A stretch of DNA of 11,399 nucleotides from an uncultured Collinsella sp. (GTDB lineage Bacteria; Actinomycetota; Coriobacteriia; Coriobacteriales; Coriobacteriaceae), in contig URLR01000059.1 of NCBI GenBank assembly GCA_900548815.1, positions 1-11,399 on the forward strand, read 5' to 3'. Numbering within the stretch: position 1 is the stretch's first letter; each line of letters starts with the position of its first letter. Of this stretch, positions 1-6,672 are shown piece after piece. The notes under the pieces are model-generated. The model saw nothing but the letters and a program-made list of their open reading frames with translations, did no database searches and was not told where the DNA came from. A program made the position numbers and the translations under genes.

Positions 1-48
1 TCTACACGAGCCTTATCGTCGGCAGCGTCAGATGTGTATAAGAGACAG
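1..48 (+). other. Untrimmed Illumina Nextera adapter (sequencing artefact)
   Basis: These bases are synthetic. Positions 1-7 (TCTACAC) match the end of the P5 oligo. Positions 8-15 (GAGCCTTA) sit exactly where an 8-base i5 index belongs, and as I recall match Nextera XT index S521. Positions 16-29 are TCGTCGGCAGCGTC, and 30-48 are the 19-base Tn5 mosaic end AGATGTGTATAAGAGACAG. Real genomic sequence begins at 49. The block opens a false reading frame into recX on the minus strand. The match is contiguous and in the right order, so chance is not a realistic explanation. The window start is therefore probably a contig end. Confidence 0.98.
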
Positions 49-625
49 TCTCTGGAACACGCCGCTTGGCGAGCAGGGCTGACGCACGCGCCAAATCGTC
101 TTCGACGGCAAAATAATCCTCGGGATAACCGGGAATGTCATCGAGCACGACATGACGGCGCTTGAGCTCGGTCTCGATTTTGCGCTGTCCCCAACCGCGC
201 CGCTTGCGCTCCTCGATAAAGTACGAGCAAAAGCGGTTCTCGTCTAAAAAGTGATACTCGGTGGCGCGCTCGACGGCGAAATCGATCGCGGGCTGGTGAA
301 AGCCGTAGCGAGCCAGCTTGTCACGGACCTCACCCGTCGCATGGTCGCGGCGCGATAGCATCTCGGTCACCATGGTAAGTGCACATTTACCCTCGATGAG
401 CTGCACCGCCTCACGAAAGTTGTCCCAATCACAGGGAAGATCGGGGCGGTTTTTGACATACAGCCGCGCGACCCGCACGGGAATCCAAATGGACCGCTCA
501 AAACCGCCCTCAAGCTCACAATCGATATGTGCGCAAGGCTTTTTGGACGCATACCCGCTCGAGAACGAGGAAGCCGCCTTCTTATCGGGAAAGACGGCCG
601 TGGCCTCGGTCACCGTATACGACAT
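49..625 (-). CDS. recX: Recombination regulator RecX, 3' end missing (adapter fusion)
   Basis: RecX binds RecA filaments and modulates (usually restrains) RecA recombinase and coprotease activity in the cytoplasm. The native part is about 192 residues from the ATG at 623-625. Residues about 81-192 carry the RecX helical repeats: a first repeat around MLSRRDHATGEVRDKLARYG, a second with DENRFCSYFIEERKRRGWGQ followed by KIETEL, and the start of a third (ASALLAKR). Residues 1-80 are a less conserved N-terminal extension. The frame then enters the adapter, giving the false tail VSYTHLTLPTIRLV and a TAG at 2-4. The true C-terminus is not in this window. The start lies 11 bases after the recA stop with no good Shine-Dalgarno, so translation is probably coupled to recA and the gene shares its SOS promoter. 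RecX identity is secure; native length is unknown. Confidence 0.93.
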
Positions 626-636
626 GAGCGTAACCG

Positions 637-1785
637 CTACTCGTCGTCATCATCGAGCATGGCGGAACCATCGATGGCGTAAAGCTCGTCAAACTCCTCA
701 GGCGCAGGCTGATCGGTCAGCTCGACCTCGGACGGAGCATCGTCATCAAACTCAAGTCCGCAGGCAAGGCGGACCTTATGCTCGATCTCGTCGGCGCAAT
801 CGGGATGTTCGCGCAGGAACGTCTTGGCGGCCTCGCGACCGTTGCCGAGCTTGTCCTCGCCATAAGCAAACCAGGACCCCATCTTTTTGCAGATGCCGCA
901 CTCGACGGCCATATCCAGAATCGAGCCCTCTTTGGAGATGCCGGTGCCGTACATGATGTCAAACTCGGCCGAACGGAACGGAGCGGCCACCTTGTTCTTA
1001 ACGACCTTGGCACGAACGCGATTGCCGATAACCTCGTCCTTGAGCTTGATGGTATCGATTTTGCGAATATCGATTCGCACGGAAGAGAAGAACTTGAGAG
1101 CGCGGCCGCCCGTGGTGGTCTCGGGATTGCCGAACATGACGCCGATCTTCTCGCGCAGCTGGTTAATGAAGATGCAGGTCGTGTTGGACTTGGAAAGCGA
1201 GCCGGCGAGCTTGCGGAGTGCCTGGCTCATCAAGCGAGCCTGCAGACCCACCGTCGTGTCACCGATCTCGCCCTCGATCTCGGCACGCGGGGTCAGCGCG
1301 GCGACGGAGTCGACGACGATGGCGTCGATGGCACCGGAGCGCACAAGCATATCGACGATCTCGAGCGCCTGCTCGCCCGTATCGGGCTGGGAAATGAGGA
1401 CCTCATCGATATCAACACCGATGCGCGCGGCATAGGTGGGATCAAGCGCGTGCTCGGCGTCGATAAATGCAACGACGCCGCCCATGGCCTGCGCCTCTGC
1501 AAGGATCTCGAGCGAAAGCGTCGTCTTACCGGAGGACTCGGGACCATAAATCTCGACAATACGGCCGCGCGGCACGCCGCCGATACCCAAGGCGGCATCA
1601 AGCGCCAGAGAGCCCGTCGGAATAGCCTCGACCTCGAGCTCGGGACCGCCGTCGCCATACCTCATGATAGAGCCCTGGCCGAACTTCTTCTCAATCTCGG
1701 CCTTGGTGGTGGCGATCATCTCGTCGCGCTCTTTACCCGTCGTACGTGCATGAACGGTACGTACGGGACCTGAATTCTTGGCCAT
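637..1785 (-). CDS. recA: Recombinase RecA
   Basis: RecA is the ATP-dependent strand-exchange protein. It forms filaments on single-stranded DNA, drives homologous repair and triggers LexA self-cleavage in the SOS response. The protein is 382 residues from the ATG at 1783-1785. That start is chosen because AGGAGG lies 7 bases upstream; an in-frame TTG at 1806 would place that site inside the gene. Seen: KKFGQGSIMR near residue 35, Walker A GPESSGKT at 81-88, the catalytic glutamate in FIDAEHALD at about 111, Walker B IVVDS ending near 160, the QLREKIGVMFGNPETTTGG stretch including DNA-binding loop L2 (about 209-227), and a strongly acidic C-terminal tail ending DDDDE, typical of RecA. The N-terminus is somewhat longer than in E. 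coli. There is no intein. It is the first gene of its transcript, with recX next. Confidence 0.98.
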   Translation of the reverse strand: MAKNSGPVRTVHARTTGKERDEMIATTKAEIEKKFGQGSIMRYGDGGPELEVEAIPTGSLALDAALGIGGVPRGRIVEIYGPESSGKTTLSLEILAEAQAMGGVVAFIDAEHALDPTYAARIGVDIDEVLISQPDTGEQALEIVDMLVRSGAIDAIVVDSVAALTPRAEIEGEIGDTTVGLQARLMSQALRKLAGSLSKSNTTCIFINQLREKIGVMFGNPETTTGGRALKFFSSVRIDIRKIDTIKLKDEVIGNRVRAKVVKNKVAAPFRSAEFDIMYGTGISKEGSILDMAVECGICKKMGSWFAYGEDKLGNGREAAKTFLREHPDCADEIEHKVRLACGLEFDDDAPSEVELTDQPAPEEFDELYAIDGSAMLDDDDE

Positions 1786-1792
1786 GAATAGC

Positions 1793-1798
1793 CCTCCT
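1793..1798 (-). promoter_or_regulatory. Shine-Dalgarno of recA
   Basis: On the minus strand this reads AGGAGG, 7 bases before the ATG at 1783-1785. It is a full match to the anti-Shine-Dalgarno core and decides between that ATG and the in-frame TTG at 1804-1806. Confidence 0.9.
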
Positions 1799-1815
1799 CT
1801 TAACAACCTGAAACG

Positions 1816-1844
1816 ATAATAAACGAACGGCTGTTCGTGGTCAA
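1816..1844 (-). promoter_or_regulatory. Sigma70-type promoter of recA-recX
   Basis: On the minus strand a -35 element TTGACC (1839-1844) and a -10 element TATTAT (1816-1821) are separated by exactly 17 bases. Transcription should start near 1808-1810, giving a short leader of about 24 bases before the recA ATG. The LexA box fills most of the spacer, so bound repressor would block RNA polymerase. The elements are seen directly; the start point is inferred. Confidence 0.85.
1824..1837. promoter_or_regulatory. LexA (SOS) box of recA
   Basis: CGAACGGCTGTTCG is a perfect CGAAC-N4-GTTCG palindrome. It fits the Gram-positive LexA/DinR operator core GAAC-N4-GTTC known from Bacillus and actinobacteria. 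It sits inside the 17-base spacer of the recA promoter, which supports direct repression by LexA and induction on DNA damage. I found no other complete box in the recA upstream region. Confidence 0.9.
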
Positions 1845-1883
1845 CCGTTCAGATTCATCATATACACCCGAACATTCCAAAAA

Positions 1884-1917
1884 CCGACCAAACGCAGACC
1901 AATCACCGACCAAACGC
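1884..1917. repeat. 12-bp direct repeat, 22-bp period, upstream of recA promoter
   Basis: CCGACCAAACGC occurs at 1884-1895 and again, identical, at 1906-1917. CCAATCAC also occurs twice, at 1899-1906 and 1927-1934. The 22-base period is about two helical turns, so a protein could contact both copies on one face. The nearest copy ends 40 bases upstream of the -35 element. No known regulator is recognised and the function is unknown. Confidence 0.6.
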
Positions 1918-2011
1918 TTGACCACGCCAATCACAAATACGGGTGCTCGAACAAATTTAGGCCTTGTAACAGCGCAAACATCAATACCGTCAAAGGTCCC
2001 TATCTCCACAA

Positions 2012-2035
2012 TTAAGGGGCCCTAAGGCCCCTTAA
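2012..2035 (-). terminator. Hairpin, probable terminator after cinA
   Basis: TTAAGGGGCC at 2012-2021 pairs with GGCCCCTTAA at 2026-2035 across a 4-base loop, a perfect 10-bp stem. It starts 8 bases downstream of the cinA stop on the minus strand. The bases after the stem (TTGTGG) do not form a proper U-tract, so termination may be weak or use the A/T pairs at the stem foot. It separates the rnj-cinA operon from the recA promoter. Confidence 0.65.
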
Positions 2036-2042
2036 ACCATGT

Positions 2043-2573
2043 CTATTCCATAGAATTGAGCACGCGGACAATGCGTCCCAAAGCCTCCGCGACCGCATGG
2101 GCGCGAACGCACGACCGATCGCCCTCGTAATGACAGCGCGCAGACTCGACAACCGGCGCTCCCCCATCGGCTGTGCGATACGCCCAGCCAATATAGAACG
2201 TACCGGCGGGGTCTTTCTCGGTGCCGCCACCGGGCCCAGCGTAGCCCGTTGCGCTTACAGCTATATCGCTCTGATAAAGGTCCAGCGAGCCGATGGCCAT
2301 CTCACGCGCCGTTTGGTGCGACACGGCGCTAAACCGATCGAGCGTTTCCTGCTCGACGCCGAGCACACGATGTTTGATTTCATCACAATAGGTCACCGCG
2401 CCGCCGCGAAGCACCGCCGAGGCACCCGGGATATCGGCAATCGTCGAGGCAATCATGCCCGCCGTCAGCGATTCCGCCGTCGACACCGTCACACCACGGG
2501 CACTCGCGCGCTCGACAATATCGCGCGCCAGCTCCTCATTGTTTGCGGCAATCTGCAAATAAGACTCCGTCAT
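2043..2573 (-). CDS. cinA: Nicotinamide-nucleotide amidohydrolase, CinA C-terminal domain (PncC-like)
   Basis: Proteins of this family hydrolyse nicotinamide mononucleotide to nicotinate mononucleotide and ammonia, salvaging NMN released by DNA ligase and other NAD consumers. The product is about 176 residues and consists only of the CinA C-terminal domain; the N-terminal MoaB/COG1058-type domain of full CinA is absent. Seen: STAESLTAGMIAS with the likely nucleophile serine of AESLTAG near residue 36, the SATGYAGPGGGT glycine-rich loop, GTFYIGW, and the closing HYEGDRSCVRAHAVAEAL. The ATG at 2571-2573 is preferred; a GTG at 2577-2579 would add two residues, and neither has a strong Shine-Dalgarno. 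The pgsA stop is only 12 bases upstream of the ATG, so it is probably translationally coupled as the last gene of the operon. The historic competence-induced role is not implied. Confidence 0.9.
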   Translation of the reverse strand: MTESYLQIAANNEELARDIVERASARGVTVSTAESLTAGMIASTIADIPGASAVLRGGAVTYCDEIKHRVLGVEQETLDRFSAVSHQTAREMAIGSLDLYQSDIAVSATGYAGPGGGTEKDPAGTFYIGWAYRTADGGAPVVESARCHYEGDRSCVRAHAVAEALGRIVRVLNSME

Positions 2574-2585
2574 ACCCACCAGGAC

Positions 2586-3224
2586 CTAGACCGAAAAGAC
2601 GATCTTGCGACAGTTCCAGAAGTACTGGGCACCCGAGACAATGGTCAAAATCACGGCGATGACGTACAGGAAGCGAGACACCGAATAGACACCGAGCAGC
2701 AGCGACACCGGCCCCAGCTGAAGGCCGGCCATCGCAAAGACGCACAGATAGCCGCAAATGGAGACCATCGTGGTCGCCGTCTTGTACTTACCGAGCTTAT
2801 CGGCGGCAACGACGACACCGGCAGCACTCGCGACCATGCGAAGGGCACTCACCAGCAGCTCGCGGAACAGGATAATGAACACGGACCACACGGTCACCGC
2901 GCCAAAATCCAAGAACAGCAGCAGGGCCGAGAACACGAGCAGCTTGTCGGCGATGGGGTCCAAGAACTTGCCGAAATCGGTAATCTCGTTGCGAGAGCGC
3001 GCCAGATAGCCATCGACCTTATCGGTGCACGACAGAATCACGTACAAAATAAAGGCGGCGGCTGCAAGCGGACCGTCAAAGGTGCTCCAGTCCGTACCGG
3101 CAACGCTGGCGTGAGACAGGGCCGAGACGATCATGAACACCGGGATAAAGACGATGCGAACGCACGTCACGATGTTGGCGGGCGTCCAAACACTCGTCAG
3201 TTCCTTATTACTCTCGTTTGCCAC
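2586..3224 (-). CDS. pgsA: CDP-diacylglycerol-glycerol-3-phosphate 3-phosphatidyltransferase PgsA
   Basis: PgsA transfers a phosphatidyl group from CDP-diacylglycerol to glycerol 3-phosphate, the committed step to phosphatidylglycerol and cardiolipin in the cytoplasmic membrane. The 212-residue protein has the CDP-alcohol phosphotransferase signature D-x2-D-G-x2-A-R-x8-G-x3-D-x3-D complete: D68, D71, G72, A75, R76, G85, D89 and D93. About five or six hydrophobic segments surround it. The start is GTG (3222-3224), supported by AGGAG 6 bases upstream; that site overlaps the rimO stop, so the two genes are coupled with a 9-base gap. Length and position beside cinA and recA match the Gram-positive pgsA locus. 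Another CDP-alcohol transferase specificity cannot be fully excluded, but PgsA is by far the likeliest. Confidence 0.94.
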   Translation of the reverse strand: MANESNKELTSVWTPANIVTCVRIVFIPVFMIVSALSHASVAGTDWSTFDGPLAAAAFILYVILSCTDKVDGYLARSRNEITDFGKFLDPIADKLLVFSALLLFLDFGAVTVWSVFIILFRELLVSALRMVASAAGVVVAADKLGKYKTATTMVSICGYLCVFAMAGLQLGPVSLLLGVYSVSRFLYVIAVILTIVSGAQYFWNCRKIVFSV

Positions 3225-3233
3225 GACGCTCTC

Positions 3234-4583
3234 CTACTCCACAACATGACCGATAAGCTCATAGCAGAAGCTATCGGTAAACTCGACAGTCAGAATATCG
3301 CCCACGGACGCCTCGCTGGCGTCCAGATGCACCGCGCCATCAGAATCGGGCGCCTGGAACCAAGCGTGACCGATCAGCTCGGCGCCGTCCTCGGTCTCCT
3401 CGATACCGTCGACGATCACCTGAGCGCGCTCGCCCACATGGGCGGCGGTGGCGGCAAAACCGAGCGACTCGGCCAGATCCATGGCCTCCTGGGCGCGCTC
3501 GAGCTTGACCTCCTCATCGACCTGGCCCTCCATCTTGGCGGCCAGGCTGCCCTCCTCGCGCGAGTAGGCGAAAACGCTCGTGTAGTCGAAGCCGACGGTG
3601 TCCATAAAGTCGATAAGATCGCGGAACTCGTCGTCGGTCTCGGTCGGGAAGCCGACCATGGCCGTAGAGCGAATCACGATGCCGGGGATGCGCTCGCGAA
3701 GGTCGCGGAACAGATCCTCGAGCTCCTGGCGCGAACCGGAGCGACGCATGGCCTTGAGGATGCGAGCGTCGCAGTGCTGCACGGGGATATCGATATAAGG
3801 CAGTACCTCGGGCGTATCGCGAATCGTCTCGATAAGCTCGTCGGTCATGCCCTCGGGCTGCAGGTAGAGCACACGGACCCAGACGTTATGCGGACGTACG
3901 GCCTCGGCAACGGCATGCAGCAGCTGCGCCAGATTGCGCGGCGAGCCCTTGGCGACGTCCTCGTCGGCAAAGTCGGTACCCCAGATGCCCGTGTCCTGGC
4001 CGATCAGCACGATCTCGCGCACACCGCCGGCAACCAGGTCGCGCACCTCGGAGATAATGCTCTCGGCATTACGCGAATGATAGCGGCCGCGGATGTAGGG
4101 AATCATGCAGAAGCTGCAAAAGCGGTTGCAGCCATCGGAGATCTTAACGTAGGCAACGGCACCCTCGACGGTACGCTTGACCTGCGGGAAATAGGCTGCG
4201 ATCTCACGCTCGACACCCAGCACGCCATCGATGACCGCCACGATACCGTCTTCCTCATCGGCCTTCACAAAGGCCGCGACCTCGGGAAGCTCGTCGGGCA
4301 GGTCGTCGCCGTAACGAGACGGCACGCAACCGCACATGACGATGGGGCAGGCGCGAACGCCGTCCTGCACCTCGTTAGCGAGCTCGAGCGTGGTCTCGAT
4401 GCTCTCAGACGTCGCCGAGGCGAGAAACGAGCACGTGTTGACGATGGCGATATCGGCATCCTGCGGATCGAATGCCTCCTCGTAGCCCGCAGCGGACAGC
4501 AGCGAACGCATGCGGTCGGTATCGACCTCGTTCTTGGCGCAGCCAAGCGTGATATAGAGTACAGAACCCAACGGAGTATCCAT
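3234..4583 (-). CDS. rimO: Ribosomal protein S12 methylthiotransferase RimO
   Basis: RimO is a radical-SAM enzyme that adds a methylthio group to the conserved aspartate of ribosomal protein S12, using two 4Fe-4S clusters. The 449-residue product is full length for the family. Domains: N-terminal MTTase domain with cluster ligands C15 (LGCAKNEVD, the RimO rather than MiaB signature), C51 (NTCSF) and C86 (CGCVPSRYG); radical-SAM core with C152, C156 and C159 (GCNRFCSFC); and a C-terminal TRAM domain at about 381-447. IPVQHCDARILKAMRR near 266-281 and GFPTETDDEF near 311-320 are also typical. The ATG at 4581-4583 has AAAGGA about 13 bases upstream, a long spacing. It lies 26 bases after yajQ and 9 before pgsA. 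MiaB is the main alternative and the CAKN motif argues against it. Confidence 0.95.
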   Translation of the reverse strand: MDTPLGSVLYITLGCAKNEVDTDRMRSLLSAAGYEEAFDPQDADIAIVNTCSFLASATSESIETTLELANEVQDGVRACPIVMCGCVPSRYGDDLPDELPEVAAFVKADEEDGIVAVIDGVLGVEREIAAYFPQVKRTVEGAVAYVKISDGCNRFCSFCMIPYIRGRYHSRNAESIISEVRDLVAGGVREIVLIGQDTGIWGTDFADEDVAKGSPRNLAQLLHAVAEAVRPHNVWVRVLYLQPEGMTDELIETIRDTPEVLPYIDIPVQHCDARILKAMRRSGSRQELEDLFRDLRERIPGIVIRSTAMVGFPTETDDEFRDLIDFMDTVGFDYTSVFAYSREEGSLAAKMEGQVDEEVKLERAQEAMDLAESLGFAATAAHVGERAQVIVDGIEETEDGAELIGHAWFQAPDSDGAVHLDASEASVGDILTVEFTDSFCYELIGHVVE

Positions 4584-4609
4584 GTTGGAGAGCGGTCCTT
4601 TCGAGTAAA

Positions 4610-5107
4610 TTAGCGATAGTTGGTAAACTGCAGCGGCTGGCCGTAGTCCTGGTCGCGCAGGAACTGAATCACCGTCTGAAGCGCATCCTTAGAGGCCGAG
4701 GTAACGCGCAGTTTATCGGCCTCGATGGTCACCTTGACCTTGAGCTTTTGATCCTTGATGTCCTTATTGATCTTCTTGGCGGTCGCCTGGTCGATGCCCT
4801 CGACGATATGGCCGAGCACGCGCACGGTACCGCCCGAAGCCGCCTGCGGCGCGTCCCAAGAGACAGCCTTAAGGTCGATGCCGCGCTTGATGAGCTTAGA
4901 GCTCAGCACGTCAATAATCTGCTTGGAGACAAAATCGGCCGGGGCATTGATCGTAAAGAGCTTGTCGCCCTTCGAAAGCTCGATGGTGGCGCCGGAGTCC
5001 TTGAGGTCATAGCGCTGAGAGATCTCGCGGGTGGTCTGCTGGAAGGCGTTATCGACCTCCTGCATATTGACCTCGGACACAACGTCGAAGCTGGAATCTT
5101 TAGCCAT
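4610..5107 (-). CDS. yajQ: YajQ-family nucleotide-binding protein
   Basis: YajQ (UPF0234) is a small cytoplasmic protein with two tandem ferredoxin-like folds. A Xanthomonas member binds cyclic di-GMP and alters gene expression; E. coli YajQ binds nucleotides; the role in Gram-positive bacteria is not established. The 165-residue product is normal length and carries the conserved start SSFDVVSEVNMQEVDNAFQQ, then REISQRYDLKDSGATIEL, and the second-fold stretch KINKDIKDQKLKVKVTIEAD and TSASKDALQTVIQFLRDQDY. The ATG at 5105-5107 has AAGGA about 8 bases upstream (reading GAAAGGAAGAACC). It sits 26 bases after the RodZ-like gene and 26 before rimO in the same orientation, so it is probably co-transcribed. 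Family assignment is secure; function in this cell is open. Confidence 0.94.
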   Translation of the reverse strand: MAKDSSFDVVSEVNMQEVDNAFQQTTREISQRYDLKDSGATIELSKGDKLFTINAPADFVSKQIIDVLSSKLIKRGIDLKAVSWDAPQAASGGTVRVLGHIVEGIDQATAKKINKDIKDQKLKVKVTIEADKLRVTSASKDALQTVIQFLRDQDYGQPLQFTNYR

Positions 5108-5133
5108 GGTTCTTCCTTTCGGTACGGGGAGCC

Positions 5134-6672
5134 TTAGTAGCTGTCGTACGAATAGTCGTCTGAATCGTTTGCAGTCTGGCCGTCGGATGCCGTGTCGGTA
5201 CCGTCGGTAGACTGAGGGTCGGTGCCGTCGGTAGACTGCGCGTCGGTGCCGTCGGTAGACTGGGCGTCGGTGCCGTCGGCAGCATCATTGCCGTCGGTAC
5301 TCTCGCCATCCTCGGACTCTTCGGTCTCCTTCTTGGGAACGGTAATGGTCACGCGCGCCACACCCGATGTCTTGGTGTCGTAGCGAACCTTTTCACCGTT
5401 CTTGGTAACCGTAACATCGGAGGGCTTGGACGTGGTGATCTCGATCGAGGACTCGGGCGTGTACTCCTGCTCAAAGGGACCGGTTGCCTGGGCGCCGAAG
5501 ACCGATTTACCGTCGACCTTGACCTCGATCCAGGCGGTCTTGCCCTTGGCAACGGAGACCTTGACCTTGATGACCTCGTCCTCTTTCTTTTTCGCGTTCG
5601 CCTTGGCGGCATCGGAATCGGCAGAATCCGTCGCATCGTCGGTGCCTTCATCCTCGTCAACAGATTCGGTCTTCTTGGAAGACTTCTTGGTCGTCGTCTT
5701 GGTGGCCGCGGGCGTCTCAGGCGTCGACTCGGGTGCAGAAGAGCCGCAGCCACGCAGGAGAACCACGATGAGCAAAATCAGCAAAAGCGCCACGGCACCG
5801 ATGCCGGCGTAGATGATGCGCGGATCGAGTCCATTATTCTGGGGAGCACGTCCACCACCGCGTCCGTGATTAGAACCACCGCGACCGTTTACCTGCGGCA
5901 TACGGCCACGACCGTTATCGGGACGACCACGATAGCCGCTCTGGCGCTGCGAGCCACGCTGACCCGAACGATGCGCAAGCTCACCACGATTCTGATAGTC
6001 ACGCTGGCCAGAGCGAGGCGCCGAAGAGCGCTGCCCGTAAGGCTGCGATTGCGAACGGAGGCGCGGCGTCACCTGCGTGGTATCGGCGTCGACATATCCA
6101 CCGCGGGAACGCCCGGCAGAAACTCCGCGATAACCACGACCGGAGTAGCCTCCGTCGCCGTAACCGGCGCGGGGATCGCGACTCAACCCGCGAGCGGCGG
6201 GAAGCGCAGTGTCATCCGGCATGGGCGTACTGCGAAAGCGATCTCGCTGAGAACGAATCTCCTCGCTGGAGCCCGTCTCGGTAATATAGCCCGCCTGCGG
6301 AGGGCGCTGGCCGTACCGCGTCGAGCGACCACCCTGAACCATCAGAAAGCGTCCGTTATCGACCGACGAACGCGAGTTAACGTAGCCGGCAGCATCCTGA
6401 AAACGACCGCCCCGCTGCGAGGTCTCACGTTCATATGCCATGAGGTCATCAAAATAAGCGTTGACGACCTCGCGAGGGTTAAGCCCCAAAAAGCGAGCGT
6501 AGCTCGAAATCATGCCCTGCGCATAGCCGCGCGGGGGCATCGATGCAAAGTTACCGGTCTCGAAAAACTCGATGATCTGCGGCCTGATTTTGATGGTGTT
6601 GGCGACCTGCTGGATGGAAAGGCCCATCCGGCGACGCTGCTCGAGCAGCATGTCACCAAAGCGTGCAGCCAT
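5134..6672 (-). CDS. RodZ-like HTH single-pass membrane protein with RGG-rich linker
   Basis: This is probably a relative of RodZ/YmfM, which links the MreB cytoskeleton to the cell-wall elongation machinery. The product is 512 residues. Residues about 1-80 form a RodZ-type helix-turn-helix (FGDMLLEQRRRMGLSIQQVA onward, ending YARFLGLNPREVV). Residues about 84-283 are low-complexity and rich in R, G, S, Q and Y, with several RGR, RGG and GRG motifs. A transmembrane helix spans about 286-307, so the N-terminus should be cytoplasmic. Outside follow an S/T/K/D/E-rich stalk, a DUF4115-like beta domain (about 367-446, with AWIEVKVDGKSVFGA), and an acidic D/T/S tail with three 8-residue repeats ending DDYSYDSY. 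The ATG shares one base with the ftsK stop and has GGAGGG 5 bases upstream. The linker is much longer than in classic RodZ. MreB partnership is inferred from the fold and from the ymfM position after ftsK. Confidence 0.85.
   Translation of the reverse strand: MAARFGDMLLEQRRRMGLSIQQVANTIKIRPQIIEFFETGNFASMPPRGYAQGMISSYARFLGLNPREVVNAYFDDLMAYERETSQRGGRFQDAAGYVNSRSSVDNGRFLMVQGGRSTRYGQRPPQAGYITETGSSEEIRSQRDRFRSTPMPDDTALPAARGLSRDPRAGYGDGGYSGRGYRGVSAGRSRGGYVDADTTQVTPRLRSQSQPYGQRSSAPRSGQRDYQNRGELAHRSGQRGSQRQSGYRGRPDNGRGRMPQVNGRGGSNHGRGGGRAPQNNGLDPRIIYAGIGAVALLLILLIVVLLRGCGSSAPESTPETPAATKTTTKKSSKKTESVDEDEGTDDATDSADSDAAKANAKKKEDEVIKVKVSVAKGKTAWIEVKVDGKSVFGAQATGPFEQEYTPESSIEITTSKPSDVTVTKNGEKVRYDTKTSGVARVTITVPKKETEESEDGESTDGNDAADGTDAQSTDGTDAQSTDGTDPQSTDGTDTASDGQTANDSDDYSYDSY
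5203..5274 (-). repeat. Three tandem 24-bp repeats in the RodZ-like C-terminal tail
   Basis: Copies lie at 5203-5226, 5227-5250 and 5251-5274. They differ only at two or three positions around base 13-15 of the unit (GAG, GCG C, GGG C versions). Read in the gene they give the 8-residue unit DGTDAQST, with one P for A. Partial copies flank both sides. The phase is whole codons, so copy-number change by slippage would lengthen or shorten the extracellular tail without breaking the frame. Confidence 0.85.

Noticed and set aside
778..1773. 331-codon plus-strand open frame opposite recA
   Set aside because: Same phase effect as above; RecA on the other strand is unmistakable.
637..1785. Intein in recA
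   Set aside because: RecA is contiguous and of normal length, with intact Walker A and loop regions.
1786..1806. TTG start for recA at 1806
   Set aside because: It would place the strong AGGAGG site inside the coding region; the ATG at 1785 is ideally spaced from it.
1800..2009. Small 69-codon minus-strand frame in the recA upstream region
   Set aside because: It overlaps the promoter and LexA box, has no ribosome site that I can see, and the sequence is AT-richer and repeat-bearing like regulatory DNA.
2097..4613. 838-codon plus-strand open frame opposite cinA, pgsA and rimO
   Set aside because: It lies in the codon-complement phase of three well-identified genes and has no family-like motifs. 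Lack of TTA, CTA and TCA codons in the sense genes explains it.
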